Assembly: GCF_000297435.1 (NCBI RefSeq)
Contig: NZ_CAIP01000036.1
Coordinates: forward strand, 1-6,175
Source: Microcystis sp. T1-4
GTDB lineage: Bacteria > Cyanobacteriota > Cyanobacteriia > Cyanobacteriales > Microcystaceae
Direction: 5' to 3'
DNA: 6,175 nucleotides
In this document: in pieces, positions 1 to 6,010 of the stretch
Layout of the letters: every line of letters begins with the position of its first letter
Numbering within the stretch: position 1 is the stretch's first letter
Notes under the pieces: model-generated
Told to the model about the DNA's origin: nothing
The model's input: only the letters and a program-made list of their open reading frames with translations
Databases searched by the model: none
Translations under genes and position numbers: made by a program

Positions 1-337
1 TCCCTTTTAATTGAGCTTTATAGGTTAACATTTCTATTAATCTATTATGGAGAATATTGACCAATTGTTGATTATTACTTTTTCCTAGATTAAGAGATTG
101 TTTCATCCGCTCATTATGCCCAATTATTAACGTCCCTATTTGAGGTCGAATACACCAATCTATTACTCTTTTACTGGCTGTGTGTAGATAATTTTCTACT
201 CGACAGTTTCGTTTATGGGTTAGGAATAGCAATCTCTTAGATGAGGGTTGATTATTTCTGGTTTTCAGTTGAGTTTGTAAGCGGGAACTTCGATGGTGGG
301 GCCGCTCATGGGTTAGACTCCTAATTAATTGGTGCGC
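1..337 (-). pseudogene. tnpB: TnpB/OrfB (IS200/IS605-type) C-terminal fragment, runs off left edge
   Basis: Reading the minus strand from 337 down to 2 gives 112 codons without a stop, continuing past the window edge. Landmarks of the cyanobacterial TnpB/OrfB family appear in order: RLQTQLKTRNNQPSS, LTHKRNCRVENYLHTASKRV, the strand IGTLIIGHNERMKQ, LNLGKSNNQQLV and HNRLIEMLTYKAQLKG. Family members are RNA-guided RuvC-like nucleases of IS200/IS605 elements. Only the central part is visible. The zinc-finger and final RuvC aspartate would lie left of position 1. The frame is closed by TGA at 340-338 and has no ATG between that stop and the conserved block, so the protein is not translated in its normal form here. 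The canonical RuvC-II glutamate position is glycine (IIG), and the glutamate often seen in the following KQE motif of this subgroup is serine (KQS). I infer a decayed copy. Family assignment is confident; intactness outside the window is unknown. Confidence 0.8.
265..309 (-). other. Tiny ORF with good Shine-Dalgarno overlapping the tnpB fragment
   Basis: On the minus strand an AGGAG (322-318) sits 8 nt before an ATG at 309-307 that opens a 14-codon frame, MSGPTIEVPAYKLN, ending in TGA at 267-265. It lies in a different frame from the tnpB remnant. The ribosome-binding site is the only support. The frame could be the start of a gene cut off by transposon material, or chance. I do not recognise the peptide. 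Confidence 0.15.
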
Positions 338-345
338 TCACCAAT
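328..345. repeat. Inverted repeat, 7-bp arms
   Basis: ATTGGTG (328-334) and CACCAAT (339-345) are perfect inverted arms around the 4-nt loop CGCT. The hairpin spans the TGA that closes the tnpB-fragment frame. It could be a subterminal hairpin of the kind IS200/IS605 elements carry at their ends, but no boundary or target site can be shown here. Confidence 0.35.
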
Positions 346-461
346 GATTGTAAATTGTAGAGTGCGTGTTTGCGGTTAGTAATTCGGTCAAAAAAATAAA
401 ACTAACAATCCAGGCACCAAGCGCCAATTCTATGATTAATTCTACCAAATCCGTTTTTCAT
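338..461 (-). pseudogene. Possible small membrane-protein gene with a one-base frameshift near its start
   Basis: A frame running from 448 to the TGA at 340-338 encodes 36 residues. They include a strongly hydrophobic stretch (LVELIIELALGAWIVSFIFL, then TELL) and a polar tail ending NHW. It lacks an ATG. An ATG at 461-459, preceded by AGGAG (477-473, 11 nt away), is in another frame and stops after 19 codons. Removing one A from the run of five A after that ATG would join the two, giving a protein of about 40 residues with one membrane segment. It would be followed at once by a second ORF with its own AGGAG. Alternatively, this stretch is degraded upstream tnpB sequence in the same frame, with a tryptophan codon changed to TGA. 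Neither reading is secure. Confidence 0.2.
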
Positions 462-485
462 AGTGTGATTAACTCCTAATCGAAC

Positions 486-517
486 TTTAAAAACCCGCTT
501 CCCACTTCCCACTCTCC
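486..517. repeat. C-rich heptad repeat next to a TTTAAAAACCCG block
   Basis: After TTTAAAAACCCG come three 7-bp units, GCTTCCC (497-503), ACTTCCC (504-510) and ACTCTCC (511-517). Short heptanucleotide repeats of this kind are common between genes in filamentous and bloom-forming cyanobacteria. A related arrangement in opposite orientation occurs at the right end of the window (6036-6071). Confidence 0.5.
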
Positions 518-531
518 TATACTTGTTAAAC

Positions 532-567
532 AGCATTTAGGACCATGACCATCCCTAAATATTTGCT
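532..567. repeat. Imperfect palindrome upstream of the Uma2 gene
   Basis: ATTTAGG (535-541) and CCTAAAT (554-560) are perfect 7-bp inverted arms around a 12-nt loop. Outside them AGCA (532-535) can pair with TGCT (564-567) if four bases are bulged. There is no T-tract, so it is not an obvious terminator. An operator or the end of a small transposable element is possible. Confidence 0.35.
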
Positions 568-577
568 CCGATTTTTT

Positions 578-595
578 ATAGTAAGGTTATACTAT
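578..595 (+). promoter_or_regulatory. Candidate -10 box inside a small inverted repeat
   Basis: TATACT (588-593) is a good sigma-70 -10 match, 36 bp before the ATG of the Uma2 gene. The best -35 is a poor TTGCTC (563-568) at 19 bp. The -10 overlaps an inverted repeat, ATAGTA (578-583) and TACTAT (590-595), which could bind a dimeric regulator or simply reflect A/T richness. No strong Shine-Dalgarno precedes the ATG at 630. Confidence 0.35.
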
Positions 596-629
596 TAAGG
601 AAGCAAAGACGAAATTCTAGGGTTAAGCA

Positions 630-1367
630 ATGGTTAGACAACTCGACGACAGCCCGAAAACCACAATCGTCTATCCCGATAGCGACGGTAAACCGATGGC
701 CGACAATACAAGACAATTTCGCTGGATTACGACGATAAAAGCGAATTTAGACTGGTTATTTGCCAATAATGCCGATGTTTTCGTCGCCGGTGATTTACTC
801 TGGTATCCCGTGGAGGGAGATAATAAGACTCGACAAGCACCCGATGTCATGGTAGCTTTTGGCAGACCGAAAGGGGAAAGGGGTTCCTATCAACAGTGGA
901 AAGAAGAAAATATCCCCCCGCAAGTGGTTTTTGAAATTCTCTCTCCGGGTAATACCCAAACGGAAATGACCAGAAAACTACTGTTTTATGACCGTTATGG
1001 TGTGGAAGAATACTACATTTATAATCCCGATAAAAATGATTTAGGTGGCTGTATTCGTCGGGAAAATCGGCTCGAAAGTCTGGAAAATCTCGATAATTGG
1101 GTAAGTCCTCGCTTGGGCATCCGTTTTCAATTGGCCCAACCAGAGTTAATCTTGTATTATCCCGATGGTCAACCTTTCACCAGTTACAACCAAGAACGGC
1201 AACGGGCCGAAACGGAACGACAACGGGCCGAAACGGAACGACAACGGGCCGAAGCGGAAAGTCAACGGGCCGAGGCAGAAAGTCAACGGGCCGAAGCGGA
1301 ACGACAACGGTCCGAACGATTGGCGGCAAAACTGCGGGAGTTAAATATTAATCCCGAAGAAACTTAA
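630..1367 (+). CDS. Uma2-family (DUF820) putative endonuclease with C-terminal heptad-repeat tail
   Basis: The 245-residue product matches the Uma2/DUF820 family, a PD-(D/E)XK nuclease fold that is highly amplified in cyanobacteria. Its biological substrate is not established. Visible landmarks are the N-terminal YPDSDGKPMADNTRQF (15-30), VAGDLLWYPVEG (52-63), APDVMVAFG (70-78, with D72), VVFEILSPGN (99-108, with E102), K116 in the following helix, and YDRYGVEEYYIYNPD (120-134). D72, E102 and K116 are the expected metal-binding/catalytic positions, so the core looks intact. Residues 191-225 are five copies of a seven-residue unit like QRAETER, predicted to form a charged coiled coil, followed by LAAKLRELNINPEET. 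The ATG at 630 fits because the YPDSDG motif normally lies close to the start. It stands alone: the next gene is 289 bp away. A role in DNA defence or mobile-element biology is only inferred. Confidence 0.88.
   Translation: MVRQLDDSPKTTIVYPDSDGKPMADNTRQFRWITTIKANLDWLFANNADVFVAGDLLWYPVEGDNKTRQAPDVMVAFGRPKGERGSYQQWKEENIPPQVVFEILSPGNTQTEMTRKLLFYDRYGVEEYYIYNPDKNDLGGCIRRENRLESLENLDNWVSPRLGIRFQLAQPELILYYPDGQPFTSYNQERQRAETERQRAETERQRAEAESQRAEAESQRAEAERQRSERLAAKLRELNINPEET
1200..1316 (+). repeat. Five tandem 21-bp units plus a partial sixth, in frame inside the Uma2 gene
   Basis: Units start at 1200, 1221, 1242, 1263 and 1284, each beginning CAACGGGCCGA. The first two are identical over all 21 bp, and the others differ at a few positions. 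A partial unit follows from 1305. Because 21 bp is seven codons, copy-number change by slippage or recombination would lengthen or shorten the coiled-coil tail by whole heptads without breaking the frame. Confidence 0.95.
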
Positions 1368-1394
1368 AAAAAATTATTGATCTACTCAATCGAT

Positions 1395-1414
1395 CGAGAT
1401 AGTCTCGCTACAAT
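1395..1414 (+). promoter_or_regulatory. Candidate -10 (TACAAT) abutting a small inverted repeat
   Basis: TACAAT (1409-1414) matches the -10 consensus well but has no good -35 at 16-18 bp. A TTGATC at 1377-1382 is too far away (26 bp). CGAGA (1395-1399) and TCTCG (1403-1407) form an inverted repeat directly upstream and could be an operator. If used, it would give a gltA transcript with a leader of roughly 235 nt. Confidence 0.35.
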
Positions 1415-1436
1415 GAAAGTAGATAAATATCAAGTC

Positions 1437-1448
1437 CTCTAGCTAGAG
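1437..1448. repeat. Perfect 12-bp palindrome CTCTAGCTAGAG
   Basis: CTCTAGCTAGAG reads the same on both strands with no spacer. It lies about 25 bp downstream of the candidate TACAAT box in the gltA leader. A regulator site is possible, but there is no second copy in the window to support it. Confidence 0.35.
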
Positions 1449-1487
1449 TCGGAACAGTAAGCCCAGAAAAAATGCGCTAGGGCAGGG

Positions 1488-1517
1488 TTGACTAAATCGA
1501 CGAAGCAATCGCTAAAT
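1488..1517 (+). promoter_or_regulatory. Weak alternative gltA promoter
   Basis: TTGACT (1488-1493) is a near-consensus -35. The only -10-like hexamer at reasonable distance is CTAAAT (1512-1517, 18-bp spacer), which is poor. A TATAAA at 1580-1585 nearer the gene has no partner -35. The real start site of gltA cannot be decided from sequence. Confidence 0.22.
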
Positions 1518-1535
1518 AGGGGTAATTTCCGTCCA

Positions 1536-1593
1536 CTTCTCCCCAATCCTGAACAGGAGAGGCAGAACCGAAGAATTTCTATAAAATTTCGGT
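1536..1593 (+). promoter_or_regulatory. Two stem-loops in the gltA 5' leader
   Basis: Stem 1 pairs CTTCTCC (1536-1542) with GGAGAGG (1556-1562), allowing one G-U. An alternative small hairpin, CCTG-AA-CAGG, lies within it. Stem 2 pairs ACCGAA (1567-1572) with TTCGGT (1588-1593) and extends inward ATTT/AAAT across a 2-nt bulge around the loop CTATA. They end about 60 nt before the gltA ATG. There is no T-tract after either, so they are leader structure rather than a terminator. I recognise no known riboswitch class here. Confidence 0.4.
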
Positions 1594-1656
1594 AAGGGTG
1601 GAAAGATCAAGTAAGTTAGCGTTAGGGCTTAATCTTCGCCACGGAAAGTTAGAACT

Positions 1657-2796
1657 ATGACAGTTTGTGAATATCGGCCAGGTTTAGAAGGAATTCCCGC
1701 CGCCCAATCGAGTATCAGCTTTGTGGATGGGCAAAAGGGAATCTTAGAGTATCGGGGCATTCGGATTGAGGAACTCGCCGAAAAAAGTACCTTCCTCGAA
1801 ACCGCCTATCTCCTTATCTGGGGTGTTCTGCCCACGGGGGCGGAACTGGAAGAATTTGCCGATGAAATCCGTTATCATCGACGCATCAAGTACCGTATCG
1901 AAGACATGATGAAATGCTTCCCCGAAAAAGGCCATCCCATGGATGCGCTACAAACTTCGGCGGCGGCTTTGGGTTTATACTATGCCAGGCGGGCCCTGGA
2001 TAATCCCGACTATATCCGTCAGGCAGTAGTCCGGCTATTAGCGAAAATCCCGACTATGGTGGCGGCGTTTCAATTGATTCGCAAAGGTAATCATCCCATT
2101 CAGCCCAACGATAGTCTTGATTATGCGGCCAATTTCCTCTATATGTTGACGGAAAGACGACCGACGGATTTAGCGGCGAAGGTTTTCGATGTCTGTTTGA
2201 CTCTCCACGCCGAACATACCATGAATGCCTCGACTTTTTCGGCCATGGTGACGGCTTCCACTTTAACCGACCCCTACGGTGTCATCGCTTCAGCAGTGGG
2301 AACTCTCGCCGGCCCCCTCCACGGTGGGGCAAACGAGGAAGTATTGTTAATGTTAGAGGAAATCGGTTCGGTGGCTAATGTTCGTCCCTATGTGGAAAAA
2401 TGTATCGCCAATAAACAAAAAGTTATGGGTTTTGGACACCGGGTATATAAAGTTAAGGATCCCCGGGCGACGATTTTACAAAATCTTGCCGAACAATTAT
2501 TCGCGGAATTAGGTTCCGATGAATACTACGATATCGCCCTAGAATTAGAACAGGCAGTGGTGGATATCTACGGCGAAAGAGGTATCTATCCTAATGTGGA
2601 TTTCTATTCGGGATTGGTCTATCGGAAATTAGGCATCCCCAGTGATTTATTTACCCCGATTTTTGCCATCTCCCGGGTGGCCGGTTGGTTGGCCCACTGG
2701 AAAGAACAATTAAATACTAACCGCATTTTCCGTCCTACCCAAATATACACTGGAGAACACGAAGTCCCCTATACACCGATCGAACAACGTTCTTAG
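1657..2796 (+). CDS. gltA: Citrate synthase (type I, short bacterial form)
   Basis: The enzyme condenses acetyl-CoA with oxaloacetate to give citrate and CoA in the cytoplasm, the carbon entry to the TCA pathway and 2-oxoglutarate supply for nitrogen assimilation. The 379-residue length is normal for the family. The catalytic triad is visible: H222 in GPLHGGANEEV, H261 in MGFGHRVYKVKDPR, and D315 in NVDFYSGLVYRKLG. Substrate-binding residues also appear: H187 in LHAEHTMNAST and arginines R270, R340 and probably R359. The N-terminus (GLEGIPAAQSSISFVDGQKG) fits the family from the first codons, supporting the ATG at 1657. A weak GGAAAG lies 8 nt before it. 2-methylcitrate synthases are close relatives, but no propionate-catabolism genes are nearby, so citrate synthase is preferred. 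It has its own leader and terminator, so it is probably monocistronic. Confidence 0.96.
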   Translation: MTVCEYRPGLEGIPAAQSSISFVDGQKGILEYRGIRIEELAEKSTFLETAYLLIWGVLPTGAELEEFADEIRYHRRIKYRIEDMMKCFPEKGHPMDALQTSAAALGLYYARRALDNPDYIRQAVVRLLAKIPTMVAAFQLIRKGNHPIQPNDSLDYAANFLYMLTERRPTDLAAKVFDVCLTLHAEHTMNASTFSAMVTASTLTDPYGVIASAVGTLAGPLHGGANEEVLLMLEEIGSVANVRPYVEKCIANKQKVMGFGHRVYKVKDPRATILQNLAEQLFAELGSDEYYDIALELEQAVVDIYGERGIYPNVDFYSGLVYRKLGIPSDLFTPIFAISRVAGWLAHWKEQLNTNRIFRPTQIYTGEHEVPYTPIEQRS

Positions 2797-2829
2797 ATTT
2801 TATTTCCCATTCTTGATGGAAACACGGTT

Positions 2830-2866
2830 TCTCGCCTTTGTCAATCTTTCCTAGGCGAGATTTTTT
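2830..2866 (+). terminator. Intrinsic terminator of gltA
   Basis: TCTCGCCT (2830-2837) and AGGCGAGA (2853-2860) form a perfect 8-bp stem with a 15-nt loop, followed immediately by six T (2861-2866). It lies 34 bp after the gltA stop and separates gltA from the following unit. Confidence 0.88.
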
Positions 2867-2880
2867 GTCTCATTTCCTGT

Positions 2881-2942
2881 TATATTGATGGGGCAAGGAA
2901 ACAGTCCAGCGGCTTTCAGCTTGGTCAGTTTCGGTGTATATA
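2881..2942 (+). promoter_or_regulatory. Candidate promoter region of the binding-protein/glycosyltransferase unit
   Basis: Two -10-like boxes occur after the gltA terminator, TATATT (2881-2886) and TATATA (2937-2942). Neither has a convincing -35 at 16-18 bp. The position between a terminator and the next gene implies a promoter somewhere in 2867-2994. Which box is used is undecided. No Shine-Dalgarno is evident before the ATG at 2995. Confidence 0.25.
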
Positions 2943-2994
2943 GCCAGACAAGGTCTTTACTTCTAGATAGTCGGACAGAAAAATATTAAAGATT

Positions 2995-4737
2995 ATGGTG
3001 AAATTTTGGCGCAGATTAACGGTATTTTTAATTTTTGGTTTATTGCTGATTTCCCTAACTGCTTGTGGTAATCAAGTTAGACGCAATCAAGTGGTCATAT
3101 CGGTATTAAGTGACCCAAAAACCTTTAATGCTGTTTTATCGGCCGAATCCCCGAATATTTTTGGTTTAACCTACGAAGGACTATTAACAGAAAATCCCAT
3201 TACTGGCAAAAAAGAACCGGTCTTGGCAGAATCTTGGACAATTTCCGATGATAATTTGAACATTATTTTTACTATCAGAGAGGGTTTAAAATGGTCAGAT
3301 GGTCAACCCTTAACCGTTGATGACGTGGTTTTTACCTATAAAGACTTATATCTAAATCCTGATATTCCTAACAACTACCGCGATAGTTTAAGAATAGGAT
3401 TAAAAAAAGAATTTCCAGTTATTACTAAACTAGATAATCGCAGAATCGAATTTAAACTACCCGAACCTTTTGCTCCTTTTTTAGATGCTGTCAGTTCACC
3501 GATTTTACCTAAACACGCTTTAGAAAAAACTATTCAGAAAAAAAGCCCCGATGGTAGGTTAGAATTTCTCTCCACTTGGGGGTTAGATACTCCTCCCGAT
3601 AAAATTGTTTTTAATGGTGCTTATAAACTAAAAGAATATATCACGGGACAAAGGATTATTTTTGAGAATAACCCTTACTATTGGAAAAAAGATGACCAGG
3701 GACAACAATTACCCCATATAACTTCAGTAATTTGGGCAATTGTTGAATCTCAGGATACAACTTTACTACAATTTCGTTCGGGAAGTTTAGATTCTATTGG
3801 GGTAACTCCCGAATTTTTCTCCCTCTTAAAAACTGAAGAAGAAAGAGGAAATTTCACTATTTTTAATGGGGGACCTGCCTACGGAACCCAATTTATCGGT
3901 TTTAATCTCAATCAAGGCAAACGCGACGGAAAACCCCTAGTAGAGCCAATTAAATCCAGGTGGTTTAATAACTTAAATTTCCGCCAAGCTATTGCCTACG
4001 GCATTAATCGTCAAAGAATGATTGATGATATCTATCGAGGATTGGGAGAAGCACAAAACTCTTTTCTTTCTATCCAATCTCCTTTTTACGATAAAACCCT
4101 GAAAGGTTACGATTATAATCCCGAAAAAGCCAAAGAATTATTATTAGAGGCGGGATTTAAGTATAATAGTGATAATCTGCTAGTCGATGCTGATAATAAT
4201 CCCGTTAGATTTAACCTGATTACTAACGCGGGTAACAAAATCCGGGAAGCAATAGGGGCGCAAATTAAAAATGATTTAGCCGCAATAGGAATTCAAGTGG
4301 ATTTTCAAGCGATCGCTTTTAGCAATTTAGTTGATAAACTAAGTAATAGTCTAGATTGGGAGGCCCATATTTTAGGTTTTACCGGCGATAATGAACCCCA
4401 CGCCCCCAATATTTGGTATGTAGATGGAAATCTCCACGCTTTTAACCAACAACCTCAACCCGGCAGCCCGCCAATTCAAGGCTGGCAAGCGGCGGATTGG
4501 GAGAAAAAAATCGCCGATTTATACGTCAAAGGTTCCCAAGAATTAGACTTTGAGAAGCGCAAAGTTATCTATAATGAAATTCAACAACTTCAACAGGAAT
4601 ACGTCCCGTTTATTTATCTAGTTAATCCCCTCGCTTTGGGGGCTGTGCGTAACTGCTTTGAAGGAATACAATTCTCCGCCTTGGGTGGTGCATTCTGGAA
4701 TCTAGAAGAATTAAAGAAAACCTGTGGAGGTGTTTAA
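2995..4737 (+). CDS. ABC transporter substrate-binding lipoprotein, oligopeptide/nickel (SBP_bac_5) family
   Basis: The 580-residue product begins with a lipoprotein signal peptide: basic MVKFWRR, a hydrophobic core (8-20), and the lipobox LTAC with acylated Cys24. The mature protein would be anchored on the periplasmic side. The body matches the SBP_bac_5 (DppA/OppA-like) family: LTYEGLLTENP (58-68), AESWTISDDN (78-87), IREGLKWSDGQPLTVDDVVF (94-113), LPEPFAPFLDAVSSPILPKH (155-174), FNGAYKL (206-212), NFRQAIAYGINRQRMI (328-343) and YNPEKAKELLLEAGF (374-388). Length is typical, and two C-terminal cysteines (553, 576) could pair. The family binds peptides, nickel, or other small solutes; the ligand cannot be told from sequence. 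No permease or ATPase adjoins it, so it must use a transporter encoded elsewhere or act alone. It is more AT-rich than gltA by eye. Its stop overlaps the next start by one base. Confidence 0.92.
   Translation: MVKFWRRLTVFLIFGLLLISLTACGNQVRRNQVVISVLSDPKTFNAVLSAESPNIFGLTYEGLLTENPITGKKEPVLAESWTISDDNLNIIFTIREGLKWSDGQPLTVDDVVFTYKDLYLNPDIPNNYRDSLRIGLKKEFPVITKLDNRRIEFKLPEPFAPFLDAVSSPILPKHALEKTIQKKSPDGRLEFLSTWGLDTPPDKIVFNGAYKLKEYITGQRIIFENNPYYWKKDDQGQQLPHITSVIWAIVESQDTTLLQFRSGSLDSIGVTPEFFSLLKTEEERGNFTIFNGGPAYGTQFIGFNLNQGKRDGKPLVEPIKSRWFNNLNFRQAIAYGINRQRMIDDIYRGLGEAQNSFLSIQSPFYDKTLKGYDYNPEKAKELLLEAGFKYNSDNLLVDADNNPVRFNLITNAGNKIREAIGAQIKNDLAAIGIQVDFQAIAFSNLVDKLSNSLDWEAHILGFTGDNEPHAPNIWYVDGNLHAFNQQPQPGSPPIQGWQAADWEKKIADLYVKGSQELDFEKRKVIYNEIQQLQQEYVPFIYLVNPLALGAVRNCFEGIQFSALGGAFWNLEELKKTCGGV
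4309..4316. repeat. HIP1 octamer GCGATCGC
   Basis: A perfect copy of the highly iterated palindrome typical of many cyanobacterial genomes, located inside the substrate-binding protein gene. It supports a cyanobacterial host and argues that this gene is long resident there. Confidence 0.9.
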
Positions 4738-4739
4738 TG
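4726..4739 (+). promoter_or_regulatory. Strong Shine-Dalgarno and TAATG translational coupling
   Basis: GGAGG (4726-4730) lies 6 nt before the ATG at 4737-4739. The stop TAA (4735-4737) of the binding protein shares its last A with that ATG. This is the classic arrangement for termination-reinitiation coupling, and it fixes the start of the glycosyltransferase. Confidence 0.9.
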
Positions 4740-6008
4740 ACTCATTTTGGTTTACTCTGTCCTACAACTTCTGGACATATTTATTCTCTCCTACCTTTAG
4801 GAAAAGAGTTACAAAAACGCGGTCATAAAGTTACCTGTTTTTTAACTCTTGATGGTGAAGAAATGGTGCAAGCAGCCGGGTTAGATTTTCAGGCAATTGC
4901 ACCCGACAAATATCCGAAAGGCACATCAGCCCAAAATTTAGCCGAAATTGGTCAATTACGGGGAACGGCCGCCGTCCGACGCACGGTACAATTAGTGACT
5001 AATTCTACAGCGACCCTCTTTGAAACTATCCCTCAAGAGATGCGTCGCTTGGGAATTGATGCCCTAATTGTCGATCAAGTTTCCGCCTCAGGGGGTACAA
5101 TCGCAGAAAAATTGGCTATTCCCTTTATCAGTTTTTGTTCGGCATTGGTTTTAAATCGTGACCCGCTCATTCCGCCCTTTATGACCAGTTGGGACTATAA
5201 TCCCTCATTTATCGGGGTTATTCGCAATAGATTTGGCTATAAACTCCTTGACTCTCTGACGCGTCCTCTGAATGAGTTAATCAACCGGCAGCGTCAAGAA
5301 TGGGGGTTAATTCCCTATCAAAACATCAATCAACGCTATTCCCCCCTTGCCCAAATTAGCCAACAACCTGCCGAATTCGAGTTTCCTCGGTCAAATTTAC
5401 CCGCTCACTTTCACTTTACGGGTCCCTTTCACGATTCCTCCACCAGAAAAACGATTCCTTTTCCCTACGAAAAATTAACCGGACAACCCTTGATTTACGC
5501 TTCCCTCGGTACAATTCAAACTCGCCTACAATCGACCTTTAATGCGATCGCCGAAGCCTGTGCCGATTTGCCGGTACAATTAGTTTTATCCTTGGGCAAC
5601 ACCGACTCTAACATTCAAATAACGACCAAAAACGCCCTAGTTGTTCCCTATGCTCCCCAATTAGAGCTTTTAACTAGAGCCTCTCTTACTATCACCCCCG
5701 CAGGCTTAAATACTACCATAGAATCCCTTGCTCAAGCTGTACCGATGGTGGCCATTCCCATCGCTAACGACCAACCGGGGGTATCTGCTCGGATAAAATG
5801 GTCGGGGACAGGGGAAGTGATTCCGATTTCCCGTCTAGAAGTTCCCCGTTTACAAAAGGCCATTGAAAAGGTATTATCCTTCCCCAGTTACCGAGAAAAT
5901 GCCCTGAGAATGCAAAAAGCGCTACAGAAGACTGGAGGAGTGAAAATGGCCGCCGATATCGTCGAAAAAGCCATTTCTACCGGCCAACCCGTCCTATCGG
6001 TAGAATAA
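4737..6008 (+). CDS. GT1-family glycosyltransferase (UGT/MGT, CrtX-like)
   Basis: The 423-residue product has the two-domain GT-B layout of GT1 enzymes, which move a sugar from a nucleotide donor to a small lipophilic acceptor. The N-terminal acceptor domain starts HFGLLCPTTSGHIYSLLPLG, with H14 at the usual catalytic-base position and RGHKV (28-32) following. D113 in LIVDQ is a candidate partner aspartate. The C-terminal donor domain has YASLGTIQ (254-261), VPYAPQLELL (303-312), the signature ITPAGLNTTIESLAQAVP (319-336) and IPIANDQPGVSARI (340-353), with D345-Q346 contacting the sugar in the family. The signature reads PAG where most GT1 proteins have HGG or HAG. There is no signal peptide, so it is likely cytoplasmic or membrane-associated. 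Zeaxanthin glucosyltransferase CrtX is the closest type I recall, but no carotenoid genes are nearby and the acceptor is unknown. It is co-translated with the upstream binding protein. Confidence 0.9.
   Translation: MTHFGLLCPTTSGHIYSLLPLGKELQKRGHKVTCFLTLDGEEMVQAAGLDFQAIAPDKYPKGTSAQNLAEIGQLRGTAAVRRTVQLVTNSTATLFETIPQEMRRLGIDALIVDQVSASGGTIAEKLAIPFISFCSALVLNRDPLIPPFMTSWDYNPSFIGVIRNRFGYKLLDSLTRPLNELINRQRQEWGLIPYQNINQRYSPLAQISQQPAEFEFPRSNLPAHFHFTGPFHDSSTRKTIPFPYEKLTGQPLIYASLGTIQTRLQSTFNAIAEACADLPVQLVLSLGNTDSNIQITTKNALVVPYAPQLELLTRASLTITPAGLNTTIESLAQAVPMVAIPIANDQPGVSARIKWSGTGEVIPISRLEVPRLQKAIEKVLSFPSYRENALRMQKALQKTGGVKMAADIVEKAISTGQPVLSVE
5544..5551. repeat. HIP1 octamer GCGATCGC
   Basis: Second perfect HIP1 copy, inside the glycosyltransferase gene. 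It again points to a cyanobacterial chromosome. Confidence 0.9.
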
Positions 6009-6010
6009 CC

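Noticed and set aside
481..517. CRISPR-like array from the heptad repeats
   Set aside because: The units are 7 bp, contiguous and without spacers. This is a simple short repeat, not a CRISPR array.
1097..1351. 84-codon plus-strand frame overlapping the Uma2 gene, rich in TGRNGTT-like repeats
   Set aside because: It is the shifted reading of the 21-bp tandem repeat. The Uma2 frame has clear family motifs over the same DNA, and this one has none.
1395..1407. Terminator for the Uma2 gene at CGAGA-TAG-TCTCG
   Set aside because: The stem is only 5 bp with no following T-tract, and it adjoins a promoter-like box. It is better treated as a possible operator.
1744..1935. 63-codon minus-strand frame inside gltA
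   Set aside because: Antisense shadow of a strongly conserved coding region, with no ribosome-binding site or recognisable motif.
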